Source: Thermodesulfovibrio sp. N1 (GTDB taxonomy: Bacteria > Nitrospirota > Thermodesulfovibrionia > Thermodesulfovibrionales > Thermodesulfovibrionaceae). Taken from it: a stretch of DNA of 35,818 bases. The notes under the pieces are model-generated. The model had not been told where the DNA came from. It ran no database searches and saw nothing but the letters and a program-made list of their open reading frames with translations. Numbering within the stretch: the stretch's first letter is position 1; every line of letters starts with the position of its first letter. This document shows, piece by piece, positions 22,748 to 32,649 of this stretch. A program made the translations under genes and the position numbers. The stretch lies in assembly GCF_001707915.1 (NCBI RefSeq), contig NZ_MAVV01000016.1, positions 1 through 35,818 on the forward strand. The letters run 5' to 3'.

Positions 22748-23756
22748 AGTTGAACAAAATAAAAATGAACTTATTATTTTGGATCTATCAATAGGAGAAA
22801 TAGCTGAAAGAATACCACCGATAACTTCAAAGACAAATATTAATGAGGCTTTTCTTAGATTTATGAAAGATGAGAAATTTAGCTTAATTCCAGTGATTGA
22901 TGAACAAGAAAGAGTAATTGGTCAATTAAATAGAATAAGATTCTTAGAAAAGACAGTATTAGGTAAATATGGCTACGGCATTCATTTAAATTCCAGAAAA
23001 TGTGTTTGTGAAGTTATGGAAAAACCTTCTTTAATTGTTGAGTATAATTTAACCTTAGAGGAGGTATCAATTCTCGTTCAATCAAGAGCAATTGATAATA
23101 TATACGATGATATTATAGTAAATAAAGATGATAAGTACTTTGGTACTATTTCAGTCAATATTCTTTTAAATGCTATAACTCAAAAAGCTATAATGCTTGC
23201 AAAAGAAGCAAACCCACTTACAGGACTTCCTGGAAATTGGGTAATACAAAGAGAGATAGAAAAAAGGATTTTAAATAAACAACACTTCGATACTGTTTAC
23301 ATTGATATAAACAACTTCAAACCATACAATGACCACTATGGTTTTAGCAGGGGTGACAGGGTAATTACAGTTCTTGGAAGAATTATTTATGAAATATCAA
23401 AAAATTACAAAGGAACCTTTGTTGGACACATTGGTGGAGATGATTTTATATTGCTGTCAAGTTGTGAAGACTCACTACAAATTTGTGAAAAAATAATTGA
23501 ATCCTTTGAGTCTTATTTACCTGAGTTTCATGGAGATGATTTTATTAAGGGATACTATATTGGTAAAAATCGAAAGGAAGAAGAGAAATTATTTGGATTA
23601 CTTTCACTTAGCTGCGCAATTGTAAGCACCGAAATGCGAAAAATAACATCTTATGCTCACCTTGCTTCTATATCTGCAGATGTAAAGGCAGAGGCAAAAA
23701 GAAGATCAAAAGATCAAAAAAAATCTATAGTCTTTAAGGAGAGAAGAAATGATTAA
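22734..23756 (+). CDS. CBS-pair GGDEF diguanylate cyclase-like protein
   Basis: The 340-residue protein has two CBS motifs at about 15-150 (FSLIPVIDEQERVIGQL and a second, weaker one with YFGTISV), suggesting adenine-nucleotide sensing, and a C-terminal GGDEF domain (NPLTGLPGNW, YIDINNFKPYNDHYGF) with GGDDF at 234-238. The RxxD inhibitory site is absent. The start has tandem ATGs (22734 and 22737) inside the EAL gene and no strong ribosome binding site, so translation is probably coupled to EAL. It may be an active cyclase or, with the divergent NPLTGLPGN motif typical of EAL-CBS-GGDEF proteins, a GTP-binding regulatory domain for the phosphodiesterase. Confidence 0.88.
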   Translation: MMINKVEQNKNELIILDLSIGEIAERIPPITSKTNINEAFLRFMKDEKFSLIPVIDEQERVIGQLNRIRFLEKTVLGKYGYGIHLNSRKCVCEVMEKPSLIVEYNLTLEEVSILVQSRAIDNIYDDIIVNKDDKYFGTISVNILLNAITQKAIMLAKEANPLTGLPGNWVIQREIEKRILNKQHFDTVYIDINNFKPYNDHYGFSRGDRVITVLGRIIYEISKNYKGTFVGHIGGDDFILLSSCEDSLQICEKIIESFESYLPEFHGDDFIKGYYIGKNRKEEEKLFGLLSLSCAIVSTEMRKITSYAHLASISADVKAEAKRRSKDQKKSIVFKERRND

Positions 23757-24444
23757 TGATAAAATTCCTTTGTATTTCGCTCTTTTTTCTCATGAATTAA
23801 AATCTCCTTTGAATACTATAATCAACTCAGCAAAGCTTATTGAACTTAACATCCGTAATTCAGATGAAACAAAAATAAAAAGATATCTATCACTGATTTT
23901 ATCATCGTCCCTGTATCTTAAAACATTTATACAAAATACTATTGAATTTGGAAGAATAAGTTTTGATAGAGAAGAACTCTACATAGAAGAATTTGATATT
24001 ATAGAGGTTTTGTACGAAATAGTAGATTTAACAAAAATAATGATAGAGGAAAAAAATATAGAAGTTGAATTCAATCCCTCACAAAAGGAATTTTATATTA
24101 CTTCTGATCCTATTAAAATAAGGCAAATTTTATTAAACATCTCCTCAAATGCTGCAAAATTTACTAAAGAGGGATACATTATATTTACAATTGATGAAAA
24201 AAAAGACGGTGTTTTGATTAATGTGAAAGATACAGGATGTGGTATAAAACAGGAACAACTCGATAAAATTTTCGCTCCTTACTGTAGTTTAGAAAAAAGA
24301 TATGAAACTATTTGTGATAGCTCGGGATTGGGACTTTTTATTACTAAACAGCTTTTATCTTTTATTGGTGGAGATATTTCCATAAAAAGTGAGCTTGATA
24401 AAGGAACAGAAGTTGAAATCTTTATTCCTTCAAAAAGGCGTTAA
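23749..24444 (+). CDS. Small cytoplasmic sensor-less histidine kinase
   Basis: A 231-residue kinase consisting only of HisKA and HATPase domains. The phospho-acceptor is H15 (LFSHELKSPLNT), almost at the N terminus. The ATPase has NISSNAAKFTKEG, VKDTGCGIKQ and SGLGLFITKQLL. No sensor, transmembrane or HAMP region is present, so input must come from a partner. It overlaps CBS-GGDEF by 8 nt after a GGAGAG-like site. Stoichiometric coupling with the c-di-GMP proteins suggests that they or their ligand form the input. The orphan receiver at 18853 is a possible target, without direct evidence. Confidence 0.9.
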   Translation: MINDKIPLYFALFSHELKSPLNTIINSAKLIELNIRNSDETKIKRYLSLILSSSLYLKTFIQNTIEFGRISFDREELYIEEFDIIEVLYEIVDLTKIMIEEKNIEVEFNPSQKEFYITSDPIKIRQILLNISSNAAKFTKEGYIIFTIDEKKDGVLINVKDTGCGIKQEQLDKIFAPYCSLEKRYETICDSSGLGLFITKQLLSFIGGDISIKSELDKGTEVEIFIPSKRR

Positions 24445-25672
24445 TAAAGGTTTTCTATGGGGAGTGGCAACCTCTGCTTTTCAACTTGAAGGCTCTCCAT
24501 ATGCGGACTGGGCTACATGGGATAGTGTTTTAAATCTTAATCCAAAAGTTACAAATCATTATGAACTCTATGAAGAGGATATAAAACTTATTAAAAATCT
24601 TGGTGTGAATGCTTACAGATTCTCCATAGAATGGAGTAGAATCCAACCTACTGAAGATACATGGAATGAAGCAGTTGTAATACATTATCAAAAAATCATT
24701 GATCTTTTAAATGATTACCGCATTACTCCAATGGTCACACTTCATCACTTTACTCATCCTGTATGGTTTATAACCAAATATCCCTGGCATAAAAGAGGAG
24801 CTGTTGAAAAATTTATAAAATACATTGATAAACTTACAGATTCAATTAAAGATGTTGACTACTTTATCACCTTTAATGAACCCTATCTTTTAATACTTGG
24901 AGGATATATTGAAGGATGTATACCTCCTGGATATAAGGATTTTGAATTAGGAATCAAGGCACACAGAAATATTCTTGTCTGTCACTCTCATCTTTATGAC
25001 CTAATTCATTCAAAAAATAAAAATTCCCAAATTAGCATAGCCCATAACATGGCAGTATTCGCACCGTGGATGAAATGGAATCCCCTTGACAGGATATTAG
25101 CAAAACTTGCAAAGAGGTTTTATAATCATTCAATAATTGAGGGATTCTTAAATGGTAAAATAATTATAAAACTTCCAACTCTAAAATCCTATGAAATAGA
25201 TGCTCCAATAAAAGGCAAGCTTGATTTTTTCGGGATTAATTACTACACAAGGATTCACATGCGTTTTAATCCCTTTAAAAAATTATTTGTTGAGTTTAGA
25301 CACAGAGACATAGATGGTCATGGACTTACTGATATGGGTTGGGAGATTTATCCCAAAGGATTGAAAAAAGTTTTAAGATATGCCTCCCAACTTCAAGTTC
25401 CTTTAATAATTACTGAAAATGGAATTGCCACAAAGGATGACAACAAAAAAATGAAATTCATTAAGGCTCATGTTGATGTTATTGAAAGTGCTATAAAAGA
25501 AGGGATTGATGTAAGAGGATACTTTTATTGGTCTTTGATTGACAACTATGAGTGGCTTCACGGACTTGATGCAAGATTTGGTCTTTACAAAGTTGATTTC
25601 AGAAATTACAGAAGAATTCCTACAAAAGCTGCTTCTTTCTACTCTCACATAATAAAATCAAGAAATTTTTAA
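24413..25672 (+). CDS. Glycoside hydrolase family 1 beta-glycosidase
   Basis: A GH1 retaining beta-glycosidase: the N-terminal [15 protein letters not shown], the acid/base [11 protein letters not shown] and the nucleophile LIITENGIA are all present, as is [11 protein letters not shown] near the end. I choose the TTG at 24413 (419 residues) because AAGGA lies 7 nt upstream; a GTG at 24389 has no ribosome binding site, and no ATG is available before the conserved core. The start lies inside the kinase gene. The protein is somewhat shorter than typical GH1 enzymes (about 440-480). There is no signal peptide, so it acts in the cytoplasm. Its stop overlaps the convergent tyrS stop. Confidence 0.92.
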   Translation: MKSLFLQKGVNKGFLWGVATSAFQLEGSPYADWATWDSVLNLNPKVTNHYELYEEDIKLIKNLGVNAYRFSIEWSRIQPTEDTWNEAVVIHYQKIIDLLNDYRITPMVTLHHFTHPVWFITKYPWHKRGAVEKFIKYIDKLTDSIKDVDYFITFNEPYLLILGGYIEGCIPPGYKDFELGIKAHRNILVCHSHLYDLIHSKNKNSQISIAHNMAVFAPWMKWNPLDRILAKLAKRFYNHSIIEGFLNGKIIIKLPTLKSYEIDAPIKGKLDFFGINYYTRIHMRFNPFKKLFVEFRHRDIDGHGLTDMGWEIYPKGLKKVLRYASQLQVPLIITENGIATKDDNKKMKFIKAHVDVIESAIKEGIDVRGYFYWSLIDNYEWLHGLDARFGLYKVDFRNYRRIPTKAASFYSHIIKSRNF

Positions 25673-26880
25673 ACTATTCTAACCCTAAGAAACCTCTTTT
25701 TACCCACTTTTATTATATAATCACCCTTTTTTAGTTTAGTATCTGAATTATTTAATACTTCATTATTTATTTTTACTGCATTTTGTTTTATGAGTCTTAT
25801 TGCCTCGGATGTACTTTTTGAAAGACCCTGTTCTTTAATTATTTTTGGTATCCAAACTCCTTCTCCTTCATCTTTAATTTCGATGGTTGAAATGTCCTCT
25901 GGAATGTCCTTTTCTCTAAAAAGTTTTATAAATCTATCTCTTGCTTTTTCTGACTGTTGTTTACCATGATACCTCGTAACAATCTCAACTGCCAAAGCTT
26001 CCTTTGCATCTCTTGGGTTAATTTTGCCTTCTTTAATGTTTCTTTTAAGTTCTTCTAATTCTTGCACTGAGATATGGCTTAAAAGTTCATAATACTTAAG
26101 CATTAATTCATCATTTATGGACATTATTTTCCCAAACATTTCATCTGCTGGTTCATTAATACCAATGTAGTTTCCAAGACTCTTTGACATCTTTTGAATA
26201 CCATCAAGTCCTTCCAAAAGAGGCATTGTGATTATTACCTGTTCTTCCATTCCGTATATTTTCATTAATTGTCTTCCCATAAGAAGATTGAATTTTTGGT
26301 CTGTGCCTCCAAGTTCTATATCAGCTTTAAGATAAACAGAGTCATAGGCTTGTAGTAGTGGATAAAGAAATTCAAGAATCGTTATTGGACGACCCTCTGT
26401 AAAACGCTTTTTAAAGTCTTCTCTTTCAAGCATTCTTGCAACTGTTTCAGCTCCTGCAAGTCTGCACATATCAAGGGCTGTCATTTCATTAAACCATTTG
26501 CTGTTAAACATTATCACTGTTTTTTCTGGGTCAAGGATTTTAAAAACCTGTTCTTTGTATGTTTCAGCATTCTTTAAAACTTCTTCTCTTGTAAGCGGTT
26601 TTCTTGTTTCTGTTTTTCCTGATGGGTCTCCTATCATTCCCGTGAAATCACCGATTAAAAATATTATTTCATGACCAAGTTCCTGAAACTGTCTCATTTT
26701 TTCAAGAAGCACAGTATGGCCAAGATGAATATCTGGAGCAGTAGGGTCAAATCCGACTTTTATTCTTAAAGGTTTATTTGCTTTGTAAGCTCTTTCAAGT
26801 TTTTTTTTGAGGTCTTCTTCAAGAATTATTTCAACAGTTCCTCTTTTTATAATTTCAAGTTGTTTTTCAGGTGATAACAT
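25669..26880 (-). CDS. tyrS: Tyrosyl-tRNA synthetase
   Basis: This class I synthetase charges tRNA-Tyr. The 403-residue protein has the HIGH-type HLGHT at 52-56, the tyrosine-pocket motif [20 protein letters not shown] and the KMSKS loop at 230-234. A C-terminal S4-type RNA-binding domain (about 340-400, [19 protein letters not shown]) is present. The length and form match the TyrRZ-like bacterial subgroup. GGAGG precedes the ATG. It follows panB by 9 nt and ends tail-to-tail with the GH1 gene, the two stops overlapping by 4 nt, with no terminator hairpin visible. Confidence 0.97.
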   Translation of the reverse strand: MLSPEKQLEIIKRGTVEIILEEDLKKKLERAYKANKPLRIKVGFDPTAPDIHLGHTVLLEKMRQFQELGHEIIFLIGDFTGMIGDPSGKTETRKPLTREEVLKNAETYKEQVFKILDPEKTVIMFNSKWFNEMTALDMCRLAGAETVARMLEREDFKKRFTEGRPITILEFLYPLLQAYDSVYLKADIELGGTDQKFNLLMGRQLMKIYGMEEQVIITMPLLEGLDGIQKMSKSLGNYIGINEPADEMFGKIMSINDELMLKYYELLSHISVQELEELKRNIKEGKINPRDAKEALAVEIVTRYHGKQQSEKARDRFIKLFREKDIPEDISTIEIKDEGEGVWIPKIIKEQGLSKSTSEAIRLIKQNAVKINNEVLNNSDTKLKKGDYIIKVGKKRFLRVRIV

Positions 26881-26889
26881 TCTGCCTCC

Positions 26890-27684
26890 TTAAAAAGAAT
26901 GCTCATCATTAGGGAAAATTCCCCTTTCAACTTCATCTTTGTATTGCTTTATAGCCTTTAAAATTTCTTCTCTTAAATTTGCATATTTTTTTACAAATTT
27001 TGGTGTAAATCTCTCAAAAAGTCCGAGTAAATCATGAATTACTAAAACCTGTCCATTACAGTATGGACCTGCTCCTATACCAATTGTAGGGATATCAAGA
27101 CTTTCAGTAATTTCCTTCGCAAGCTCAGCAGGAATTACTTCAAGTACTATTGCTACTGCACCTTTGTCCTGTAGTCTCAATGCGTCCTCTTTTATTCTTT
27201 TTGCCTGCTCCTCTGTTTTCCCCTGAAGCCTGTATCCTCCCATTCTGAGTACTGCCTGAGGAGTAAGTCCGAGATGTCCAATAACAGGAATTTCTGCCTC
27301 AGTAATAGCTTTAACCTGTGGAAGAATTTCCCTTCCTCCTTCAAGTTTTACAGCATGGGCACCTGCTTCTTTTATAAGTTTGCCTGCATTTTTTACTGCT
27401 TCCTCAACACTTACTTGATAGGACATAAAGGGCATATCAGCAACAATCATTGCTTTCTGGGTTGATCTAACAACAATCTTTGTATGATAAATCATTTCAT
27501 CCATTGTAACAGGCAGTGTTGTTTCATTACCTTGAACAACCATTGAGAGGGAATCACCTACTAAAATCATGTCTATTCCTGCTTCATCTACAAGGTGTGC
27601 AAAGGGATAATCATAGGCTGTAAGCATTGTAATCTTATTTCTCTGCTTTTTTTTATTTAATAAATCTGTAACAGTAAACCTCAT
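26890..27684 (-). CDS. panB: Ketopantoate hydroxymethyltransferase
   Basis: PanB adds a hydroxymethyl group to alpha-ketoisovalerate in pantothenate synthesis, with methylene-tetrahydrofolate as donor. The 264-residue protein has KITMLTAYDYPFA, IDMILVGDSLSMVVQG, VADMPFMSYQ and IGHLGLTPQ, and the metal-binding Asp residues are in the expected segments. The ATG at 27684 has AAAGGAG upstream, sequence that borders the inserted repeat. The first seven codons and the start are duplicated at 27786-27811, where the ancestral copy overlapped the recJ stop. The ATG now overlaps the stop of a 41-codon ORF created by the insertion. Confidence 0.97.
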   Translation of the reverse strand: MRFTVTDLLNKKKQRNKITMLTAYDYPFAHLVDEAGIDMILVGDSLSMVVQGNETTLPVTMDEMIYHTKIVVRSTQKAMIVADMPFMSYQVSVEEAVKNAGKLIKEAGAHAVKLEGGREILPQVKAITEAEIPVIGHLGLTPQAVLRMGGYRLQGKTEEQAKRIKEDALRLQDKGAVAIVLEVIPAELAKEITESLDIPTIGIGAGPYCNGQVLVIHDLLGLFERFTPKFVKKYANLREEILKAIKQYKDEVERGIFPNDEHSF

Positions 27685-27689
27685 CTTTG
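27664..27689. repeat. 26-bp direct repeat, copy 1 (panB start)
   Basis: It is identical over 26 bases to 27786-27811 and contains the functional panB start codon and its first codons. It flanks the palindromic insertion on the panB side. Confidence 0.97.
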
Positions 27690-27806
27690 TCTCCTTTGTT
27701 TGTCATTCCGAGAGACTCGATGTCCCGAGGAATCTCTAAGGATGAGATTCTTCGGCACTTCGTGCCTCAGAATGACAAAATGTCTATCTGTAACAGTAAA
27801 CCTCAT
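27681..27806 (-). CDS. 41-codon ORF created by repeat insertion, fossil panB start fused to repeat sequence
   Basis: Beginning at the duplicated panB ATG (27806), this frame reads MRFTVTD exactly as PanB does, then continues through the palindromic element. It ends at a TGA that overlaps the real panB ATG by the usual ATGA. The ATG itself overlaps the recJ stop (ATGA). It therefore bridges recJ and panB without untranslated sequence. A function for the peptide is unlikely; translation for coupling is plausible. Confidence 0.5.
   Translation of the reverse strand: MRFTVTDRHFVILRHEVPKNLILRDSSGHRVSRNDKQRRQR
27699..27779. mobile_element. Palindromic MITE/REP-like element inserted at the recJ-panB junction
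   Basis: About 81 bp with terminal inverted repeats TTTGTCATTC (27699-27708) and GAATGACAAA (27770-27779), and inner arms ending GAATCTC and GAGATTC around a short centre. The right arm also contains the small hairpin GGCACTTCGTGCC. It carries no protein gene, and is bracketed at 6-9 nt distance by the 26-bp direct repeats, as expected of a past insertion with target duplication. Confidence 0.8.
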
Positions 27807-27811
27807 CTTTG
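27786..27811. repeat. 26-bp direct repeat, copy 2 (recJ end / fossil panB start)
   Basis: This copy contains the recJ stop overlapping a fossil panB ATG (ATGA at 27806-27803). It is the probable ancestral junction and is identical to 27664-27689. Confidence 0.97.
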
Positions 27812-29476
27812 GGCCCTTCTTATTGCTTTAAGTTGAAGTTGAAGGTTTTTCATTCCCTCCCACTCGTTTATTGATGGAGTAAAGGCTGCATCAATTAGGC
27901 ATCCTTCAAGAATATTTTCCTCTGCCATTTCAAAACCTATTGCAGAAATACTGTTTCCATTCTGTCTTAAAAACATTTTCAGATGATTGTTTCCAACCTT
28001 TCTTAAGTTTACCACAGTAAGTTCCTTTGCTCCAAAAAGTGGTTCACGATTACCTTCTCCAAAGGGTTCAAGTAATTTTATCTCATCAACAATTTTTTCA
28101 TTAATTTCTTCTAAAGTTACCGCAGCATCTAACTGAAGTATGTTTTTAGTGTCTGCAAACAAAGAGTCCGATAATCTGCAAATTCTTTCTTTAAATTCAT
28201 TTAGATTTTCTTTATATAGCATAACTCCTGCAGCTTGTTTATGTCCTCCAAATCGAATAAGCAAGTCTTTACAGCCCAACAACAACTCCTGTAAATCAAA
28301 ACCCTGTGGAGCCCTTGCAGACCCCTTTACTTTATTTTCATCTATTGAAAGTATAAAAACAGGTCTACCAAATCTTTCAATAAGTTTACTTGCTACTGTA
28401 CCGACAACTCCAATATGCCAATTTCCCGATAGTACAATAACAGATTCATCATTAAACTCTTCTTCGAGCTTTTTTTCAATCTCAACCATAATTTTTTCTT
28501 CTGTTTTCTGTCTTAAAGAATTCACTTGATTTAGCCATTGACCAATATTTGAGAGTTCTTCAATATCTTCTGAAGTAAAAAATTTTACAACATCCCCTGC
28601 ATAGTCAATTCTTCCAGGAGCATTTATTCTTGGAATTATGCAATAACTTAAATGGAAATTTTTAATATTATTAGAATTTATTCCAGCTATTTCTTTCAGT
28701 ATTTTGATTGATTTTCTGTAAGGATTTTCAATAAGACTCCATCCCTCTTTTATTATTGCTCTGTTAATGGTATTAAGGGGAACCATATCAGCATATGTTC
28801 CTAAAATTACAAGATCAAGATACTCCATTGCCTGTTGTTGATCTATTGCCATTGCAAGTATAAAGGCAACTCCTACTCCAGCTAAAAATGCATAGGGCGA
28901 GTTTCTATCAATCTTTGGATTTATTACAGCCAAAGCTTCAGGAAGAACAACCTTTTCATTTATTCTTAATGGTTCATGATGATCTGTAATGATTACACCA
29001 ATTCCTTCTTGTCTTGCGTATTGAATTGTATCGAAATCTTTTATTCCGCAGTCAACAGTAATTATCAGTTTTACACCTATTTTTTTTGCCATTTCAATAC
29101 TTGTATGTGTTAAACCATATCCATGATGAATCCTATGAGGGATGTGATAAAAAACATTAGCTCCTCTTTTCTTTAAAAAATCATAGAGAATCGCTGTCCC
29201 TGTTAATCCATCGGCATCGTAATCACCATTTATTAAAATTTTTGTGCCTGAAAGGATTGCTTCATTAATTATTTTTGTGGATTCATAAACTCCAGGAATA
29301 CAGAAAGGATCTATCAGGTCAATTGAAGGATTCAGAAAGGAATAAATCTCATCTAAGTCTTTAAGCCCCCTTGATACAAGAACCTGCGCAAGGGGAACTG
29401 ATATATTCAATGCCTTTGAAAGATATTGAAGATAAGCCTGATTTGTTTTAACAACAACCCATTCACTGTATTGCAT
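27803..29476 (-). CDS. recJ: Single-stranded-DNA exonuclease RecJ
   Basis: RecJ degrades single-stranded DNA 5' to 3' in recombination and mismatch repair. The 557-residue protein has the DHH phosphoesterase motifs: INGDYDADGLTGTA, ITVDCGIKDF and IITDHHEP. The DHHA1 region has SARAPQGFDLQ and RFGGHKQAAGVML, and a C-terminal OB-like region follows. Size is within the usual range. It begins 1 nt after the secF stop, so it is part of the yajC-secDF unit, and the gene order secD-secF-recJ is common. Its TGA lies in the 26-bp duplication. Confidence 0.97.
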   Translation of the reverse strand: MQYSEWVVVKTNQAYLQYLSKALNISVPLAQVLVSRGLKDLDEIYSFLNPSIDLIDPFCIPGVYESTKIINEAILSGTKILINGDYDADGLTGTAILYDFLKKRGANVFYHIPHRIHHGYGLTHTSIEMAKKIGVKLIITVDCGIKDFDTIQYARQEGIGVIITDHHEPLRINEKVVLPEALAVINPKIDRNSPYAFLAGVGVAFILAMAIDQQQAMEYLDLVILGTYADMVPLNTINRAIIKEGWSLIENPYRKSIKILKEIAGINSNNIKNFHLSYCIIPRINAPGRIDYAGDVVKFFTSEDIEELSNIGQWLNQVNSLRQKTEEKIMVEIEKKLEEEFNDESVIVLSGNWHIGVVGTVASKLIERFGRPVFILSIDENKVKGSARAPQGFDLQELLLGCKDLLIRFGGHKQAAGVMLYKENLNEFKERICRLSDSLFADTKNILQLDAAVTLEEINEKIVDEIKLLEPFGEGNREPLFGAKELTVVNLRKVGNNHLKMFLRQNGNSISAIGFEMAEENILEGCLIDAAFTPSINEWEGMKNLQLQLKAIRRAQR

Positions 29477-29477
29477 T

Positions 29478-30383
29478 TTATCTCTTTAAAAGAGAGTTCT
29501 TGCCAAGCAAAAGTACTATTGGGCTTGCAACAAATATAGATGAATAAGTACCGATCACTATCCCTATCATCATTGCAAGGGCAAAATCGTGTAAAACTTC
29601 TCCACCAAAGAAAAATAGTGCTGTTGCTGCCATAAAAGTTGTAAGAGAAGTTATAATTGTTCTTGACAAAACTTCATTGATGCTTTTGTTCATAAGTGCT
29701 TCAAGAGTGATTGTTCCTTTTGCAACTTTTCCGAGATTTTCACGAATTCGGTCAAAGACAACAACTGTATCTGTTAAAGAGTATCCAGCAATTGTAAGAA
29801 GGGCACTTATAAAAATTAGATTTATCTCTTTATCAAGAAGGTAAAAAATTCCGAGTACTGCCATAACATCATGGAAGGTAGCTGCTGTTGCACCAATTGA
29901 AAAATGAAATCTAAATCTTATTGCAATGTATAAAAGTATTCCAACAGTAGCAGCAACAATTGCAAGTAAAGCATCCCTTTTTGTTCTTTCTCCAATTTTT
30001 GGACCAATTGCGGTTATTGACTCAATCAGAGGTTCTTTATTTGTCAAATTTTCTTTAAGAGCTCTTTCAACCTCTTCTTGAGCACCTTCTTGTTGTTTTT
30101 TTAGTTTTATAAGAATCTTTTTTTCAGTTGGAAGCTCCTGTATATCCACATCTTTTATTCCTGCTTTGTCAATTACTGCTCTTATTTCTGAAAGGGTAAC
30201 TGGTTGTGAAAATCTTACCTGAAGACTTACTCCTCCTGCAAAATCAACGCCAAGATTTGCTTTACCTGTATAAATCTGAAAAATTGCAAATATTCCTAAA
30301 ATTATCATTAAGCAAGAAAGTCCTAAGGCAATGTATTTTTTCCCTAAAAAATCAATGTTTGTTTTACCAAGTATCTGTATCAT
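29478..30383 (-). CDS. secF: Protein translocase subunit SecF
   Basis: SecF works with SecD and YajC to pull preproteins through SecYEG using the proton gradient. The 301-residue protein has the first membrane segment [19 protein letters not shown] and the following signature [14 protein letters not shown]. The periplasmic domain is followed by five further membrane helices, with [11 protein letters not shown] in the fourth region. The start overlaps the secD stop (ATGA), and recJ begins 1 nt after its stop. Length is typical. Confidence 0.97.
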   Translation of the reverse strand: MIQILGKTNIDFLGKKYIALGLSCLMIILGIFAIFQIYTGKANLGVDFAGGVSLQVRFSQPVTLSEIRAVIDKAGIKDVDIQELPTEKKILIKLKKQQEGAQEEVERALKENLTNKEPLIESITAIGPKIGERTKRDALLAIVAATVGILLYIAIRFRFHFSIGATAATFHDVMAVLGIFYLLDKEINLIFISALLTIAGYSLTDTVVVFDRIRENLGKVAKGTITLEALMNKSINEVLSRTIITSLTTFMAATALFFFGGEVLHDFALAMMIGIVIGTYSSIFVASPIVLLLGKNSLLKR

Positions 30384-32002
30384 ATACTAAGACTCCTGCG
30401 CTCCTTTCCAATGTATATGAAATCAAAGACTGTTTTTGTTCCAATTAATGCTGTAAAAAGGTTTATGGAAACGCCAAGGGAGAGGGTTACTGCAAAACCC
30501 TTAATAGGTCCAGAACCAAAATGAAAAAGCACTGCTGCAGTTATAAGTGTTGTTACATGGGAGTCAAATATGGTCCAGAAAGCCTTTTTATATCCCGATT
30601 CAATGGCTGCTTTAGGAGTTTTGCCAAGTCTTAATTCTTCTCTTATTCTTTCAAACATCAAAACATTAGAGTCTACAGCCATTCCTACTGCCAGAGCAAT
30701 TCCTGCAATCCCAGGAAGTGTAAGTGTTGCATTCAAAGCAGCAAGGGCACCAATAAGAAGAATAATATTTAAAATTAAAGCAAAATCAGCAATTACACCA
30801 CTTAAACGGTAGTAAATAATCATGAATAAAGCCACAAATACTGCTGCAATAATTACTGCAGTTTTCCCAGCTTCAATAGAGTCTCTTCCAAGAGTTGGAC
30901 CAACTGTTACATTCTGAATAAGGTTTACAGGTGCTGGAAGTGCACCAGCTCTAAGGACAATTGCAAGGTCCTTTGCTTCCTCCAAAGTAAAATTTCCAGA
31001 AATCTGAGCATTTCCACCTTCAATTTTTTCCTGTATTACAGGGGCTGAATAGAGATTTCCATCAAGAATAATGGCAAGTCTTCGTTTTACATATTTACCT
31101 GTAATCTCCTCAAAAATCTTTGCACCAGCATCATTGAATCTCAAGGATACATAAGGTTCATTGAATCTCTGGTCAATACTTACATGAGCCTCAGCAAGAA
31201 GATCTCCTGTAAGTAAGACATCTTTTTTTACTATATAGGGTCTTTTATAAACTTCTCCTGTTTCTTTGTTTACAATCCTTTGAAAAACAATTTCATCACC
31301 TTCAGGAATTTTATTCTTCCACTGATTGAGGAATGCCTCTTCTTCACCTGCTCTTATAAGAGATGGAAGTTCTTTCCATAAAGGAGTTTCTTCATCGAGG
31401 AGTTTAAATTCAAGTTGAGCAGTTTTCCCGATTATTTCAAGAGCTTTTTTAGGATCCTTTACTCCTGGAAGCTGAATGACTATTTCATTTTCACCCTGGC
31501 GGTGTATTGTTGGTTCAGCCACACCAAGCTGGTCAATTCTGTTACGAATTACCTCAATTGCCTGCTCAACTGAAGTAGTTTCAACTCTCTTAAAGGCTTC
31601 TTCTGGTATTTCGCAAAATAGATAACCACCTTGTTCAGAAAAAGAAAGGTCAGGGTAGTTTTCTTTTATGAGCTTTTTTACCTCATCATTTACTGGTTGA
31701 ACAGTTATTTTTTCTCTTTCAGCCTTTACAGTGGCTTTTATTCCTTTTTTTTCAAGAAGACTCTGCAGATGCATTCCAATTCTTTCAACTGTTATCTCCC
31801 GAGCTCTTTTAATGTCAACTTCAAAAATTAGATGGGAGCCACCTCTTAAATCAAGTCCGAGAACAATTCCTTTGTTAGGCATATTTTTTTTCCACCAATC
31901 GGGCATGTAACTAAAAAGAGGAGTATTTGGCAAAAAGAATATAAATGCTAAAATAACAGTCAACAGTATAAGCGAACCCCTGATGTAAATGCCTTTTCTC
32001 AT
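30380..32002 (-). CDS. secD: Protein translocase subunit SecD
   Basis: The 540-residue partner of SecF has an N-terminal membrane segment, the motif [18 protein letters not shown], a large periplasmic domain (about 60-370, with [16 protein letters not shown] and [12 protein letters not shown]), and a C-terminal bundle of membrane helices containing [15 protein letters not shown]. The ATG has an AAGGGA site about 10 nt upstream. A 224-nt gap filled with decayed repeats separates it from yajC, although the two are usually adjacent. Coupling to secF is through an ATGA overlap. Confidence 0.97.
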   Translation of the reverse strand: MRKGIYIRGSLILLTVILAFIFFLPNTPLFSYMPDWWKKNMPNKGIVLGLDLRGGSHLIFEVDIKRAREITVERIGMHLQSLLEKKGIKATVKAEREKITVQPVNDEVKKLIKENYPDLSFSEQGGYLFCEIPEEAFKRVETTSVEQAIEVIRNRIDQLGVAEPTIHRQGENEIVIQLPGVKDPKKALEIIGKTAQLEFKLLDEETPLWKELPSLIRAGEEEAFLNQWKNKIPEGDEIVFQRIVNKETGEVYKRPYIVKKDVLLTGDLLAEAHVSIDQRFNEPYVSLRFNDAGAKIFEEITGKYVKRRLAIILDGNLYSAPVIQEKIEGGNAQISGNFTLEEAKDLAIVLRAGALPAPVNLIQNVTVGPTLGRDSIEAGKTAVIIAAVFVALFMIIYYRLSGVIADFALILNIILLIGALAALNATLTLPGIAGIALAVGMAVDSNVLMFERIREELRLGKTPKAAIESGYKKAFWTIFDSHVTTLITAAVLFHFGSGPIKGFAVTLSLGVSINLFTALIGTKTVFDFIYIGKERRSLSI

Positions 32003-32047
32003 GGTTATTTTTTCCCTTTACTTTTTTTAATACTGATTTTTCTTTCC

Positions 32048-32222
32048 TGTCATCATGTTCTTTTTTTTATCATTTCGAGAACTCTTTTTTGTCATCCCTT
32101 CGCTGACCCTTCGCTTAGGCGCAGGGCTTCGGCTCAGGAAAACGTCCGAGTCTCTTTTTCCGTCATTCTAAATCTTCTTTTCCTTGTCATTCTGAGGCAC
32201 AAAGTGCCGAAGAATCCCATCC
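32048..32222. repeat. Decayed cluster of GTCATTCTGAG-type repeats between yajC and secD
   Basis: This fills most of the 224-nt gap. At least four partial forward units are recognisable: TATCATTTCGAGAACTC, TTGTCATCCCTTCGCTGACC, CCGTCATTCTAAATCTTC, and a well-preserved TTGTCATTCTGAGGCACAAA ending GTGCCGAAGAATC next to the yajC stop. No coding signal is apparent. Confidence 0.75.
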
Positions 32223-32226
32223 TACA

Positions 32227-32580
32227 TTAATCTTCATCTGTTGGTGGTCTTAAGGCAGCAACTGACTGTTTTGAAAATTTAACCTTTACATTTTCAGCAA
32301 TTTTTAAAACTACCGTATTTGGATTTACAGCTTCAACGACACCGTAAATTCCACCAACTGTTATAACTTTGTCTCCTCTTTTCAGATTTTCAAGCATCTG
32401 TCTGTGTTCTTTTGCTCTTTTCTGTTGAGGTCTGATGAGTAAAAAGTAAAAGACAACGATAATTAAAATAAGAGGCAAAAGACTTGCAACAAGGCTCATT
32501 ATTGGGTCACCCTGTGCTCCACCTCCCTGTGGTGCGGGTCCCATTGCATAGGCATCAGATATTAATGTCAAAAACTTCAT
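32227..32580 (-). CDS. yajC: SecDF-associated protein YajC
   Basis: YajC is a small single-span membrane subunit of the SecDF-YajC complex. The 117-residue protein has an N-terminal Gly/Pro-rich stretch, the membrane helix LLPLILIIVVFYFLLIRPQQ at about 34-53 with the family-typical RPQQKR end, and the C-terminal KRGDKVITVGGIYGVVEAV domain. The N-terminal extension before the helix is somewhat longer than in many homologues. GGAGGTG precedes the ATG. It heads the secDF-recJ-panB-tyrS run. Confidence 0.95.
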   Translation of the reverse strand: MKFLTLISDAYAMGPAPQGGGAQGDPIMSLVASLLPLILIIVVFYFLLIRPQQKRAKEHRQMLENLKRGDKVITVGGIYGVVEAVNPNTVVLKIAENVKVKFSKQSVAALRPPTDED

Positions 32581-32649
32581 ATTTCACCTCCAAATTTTTT
32601 AAATCTTTTTATAGTAGCAATCTTAGATAAAAAATCTCAAGTTTTATCT

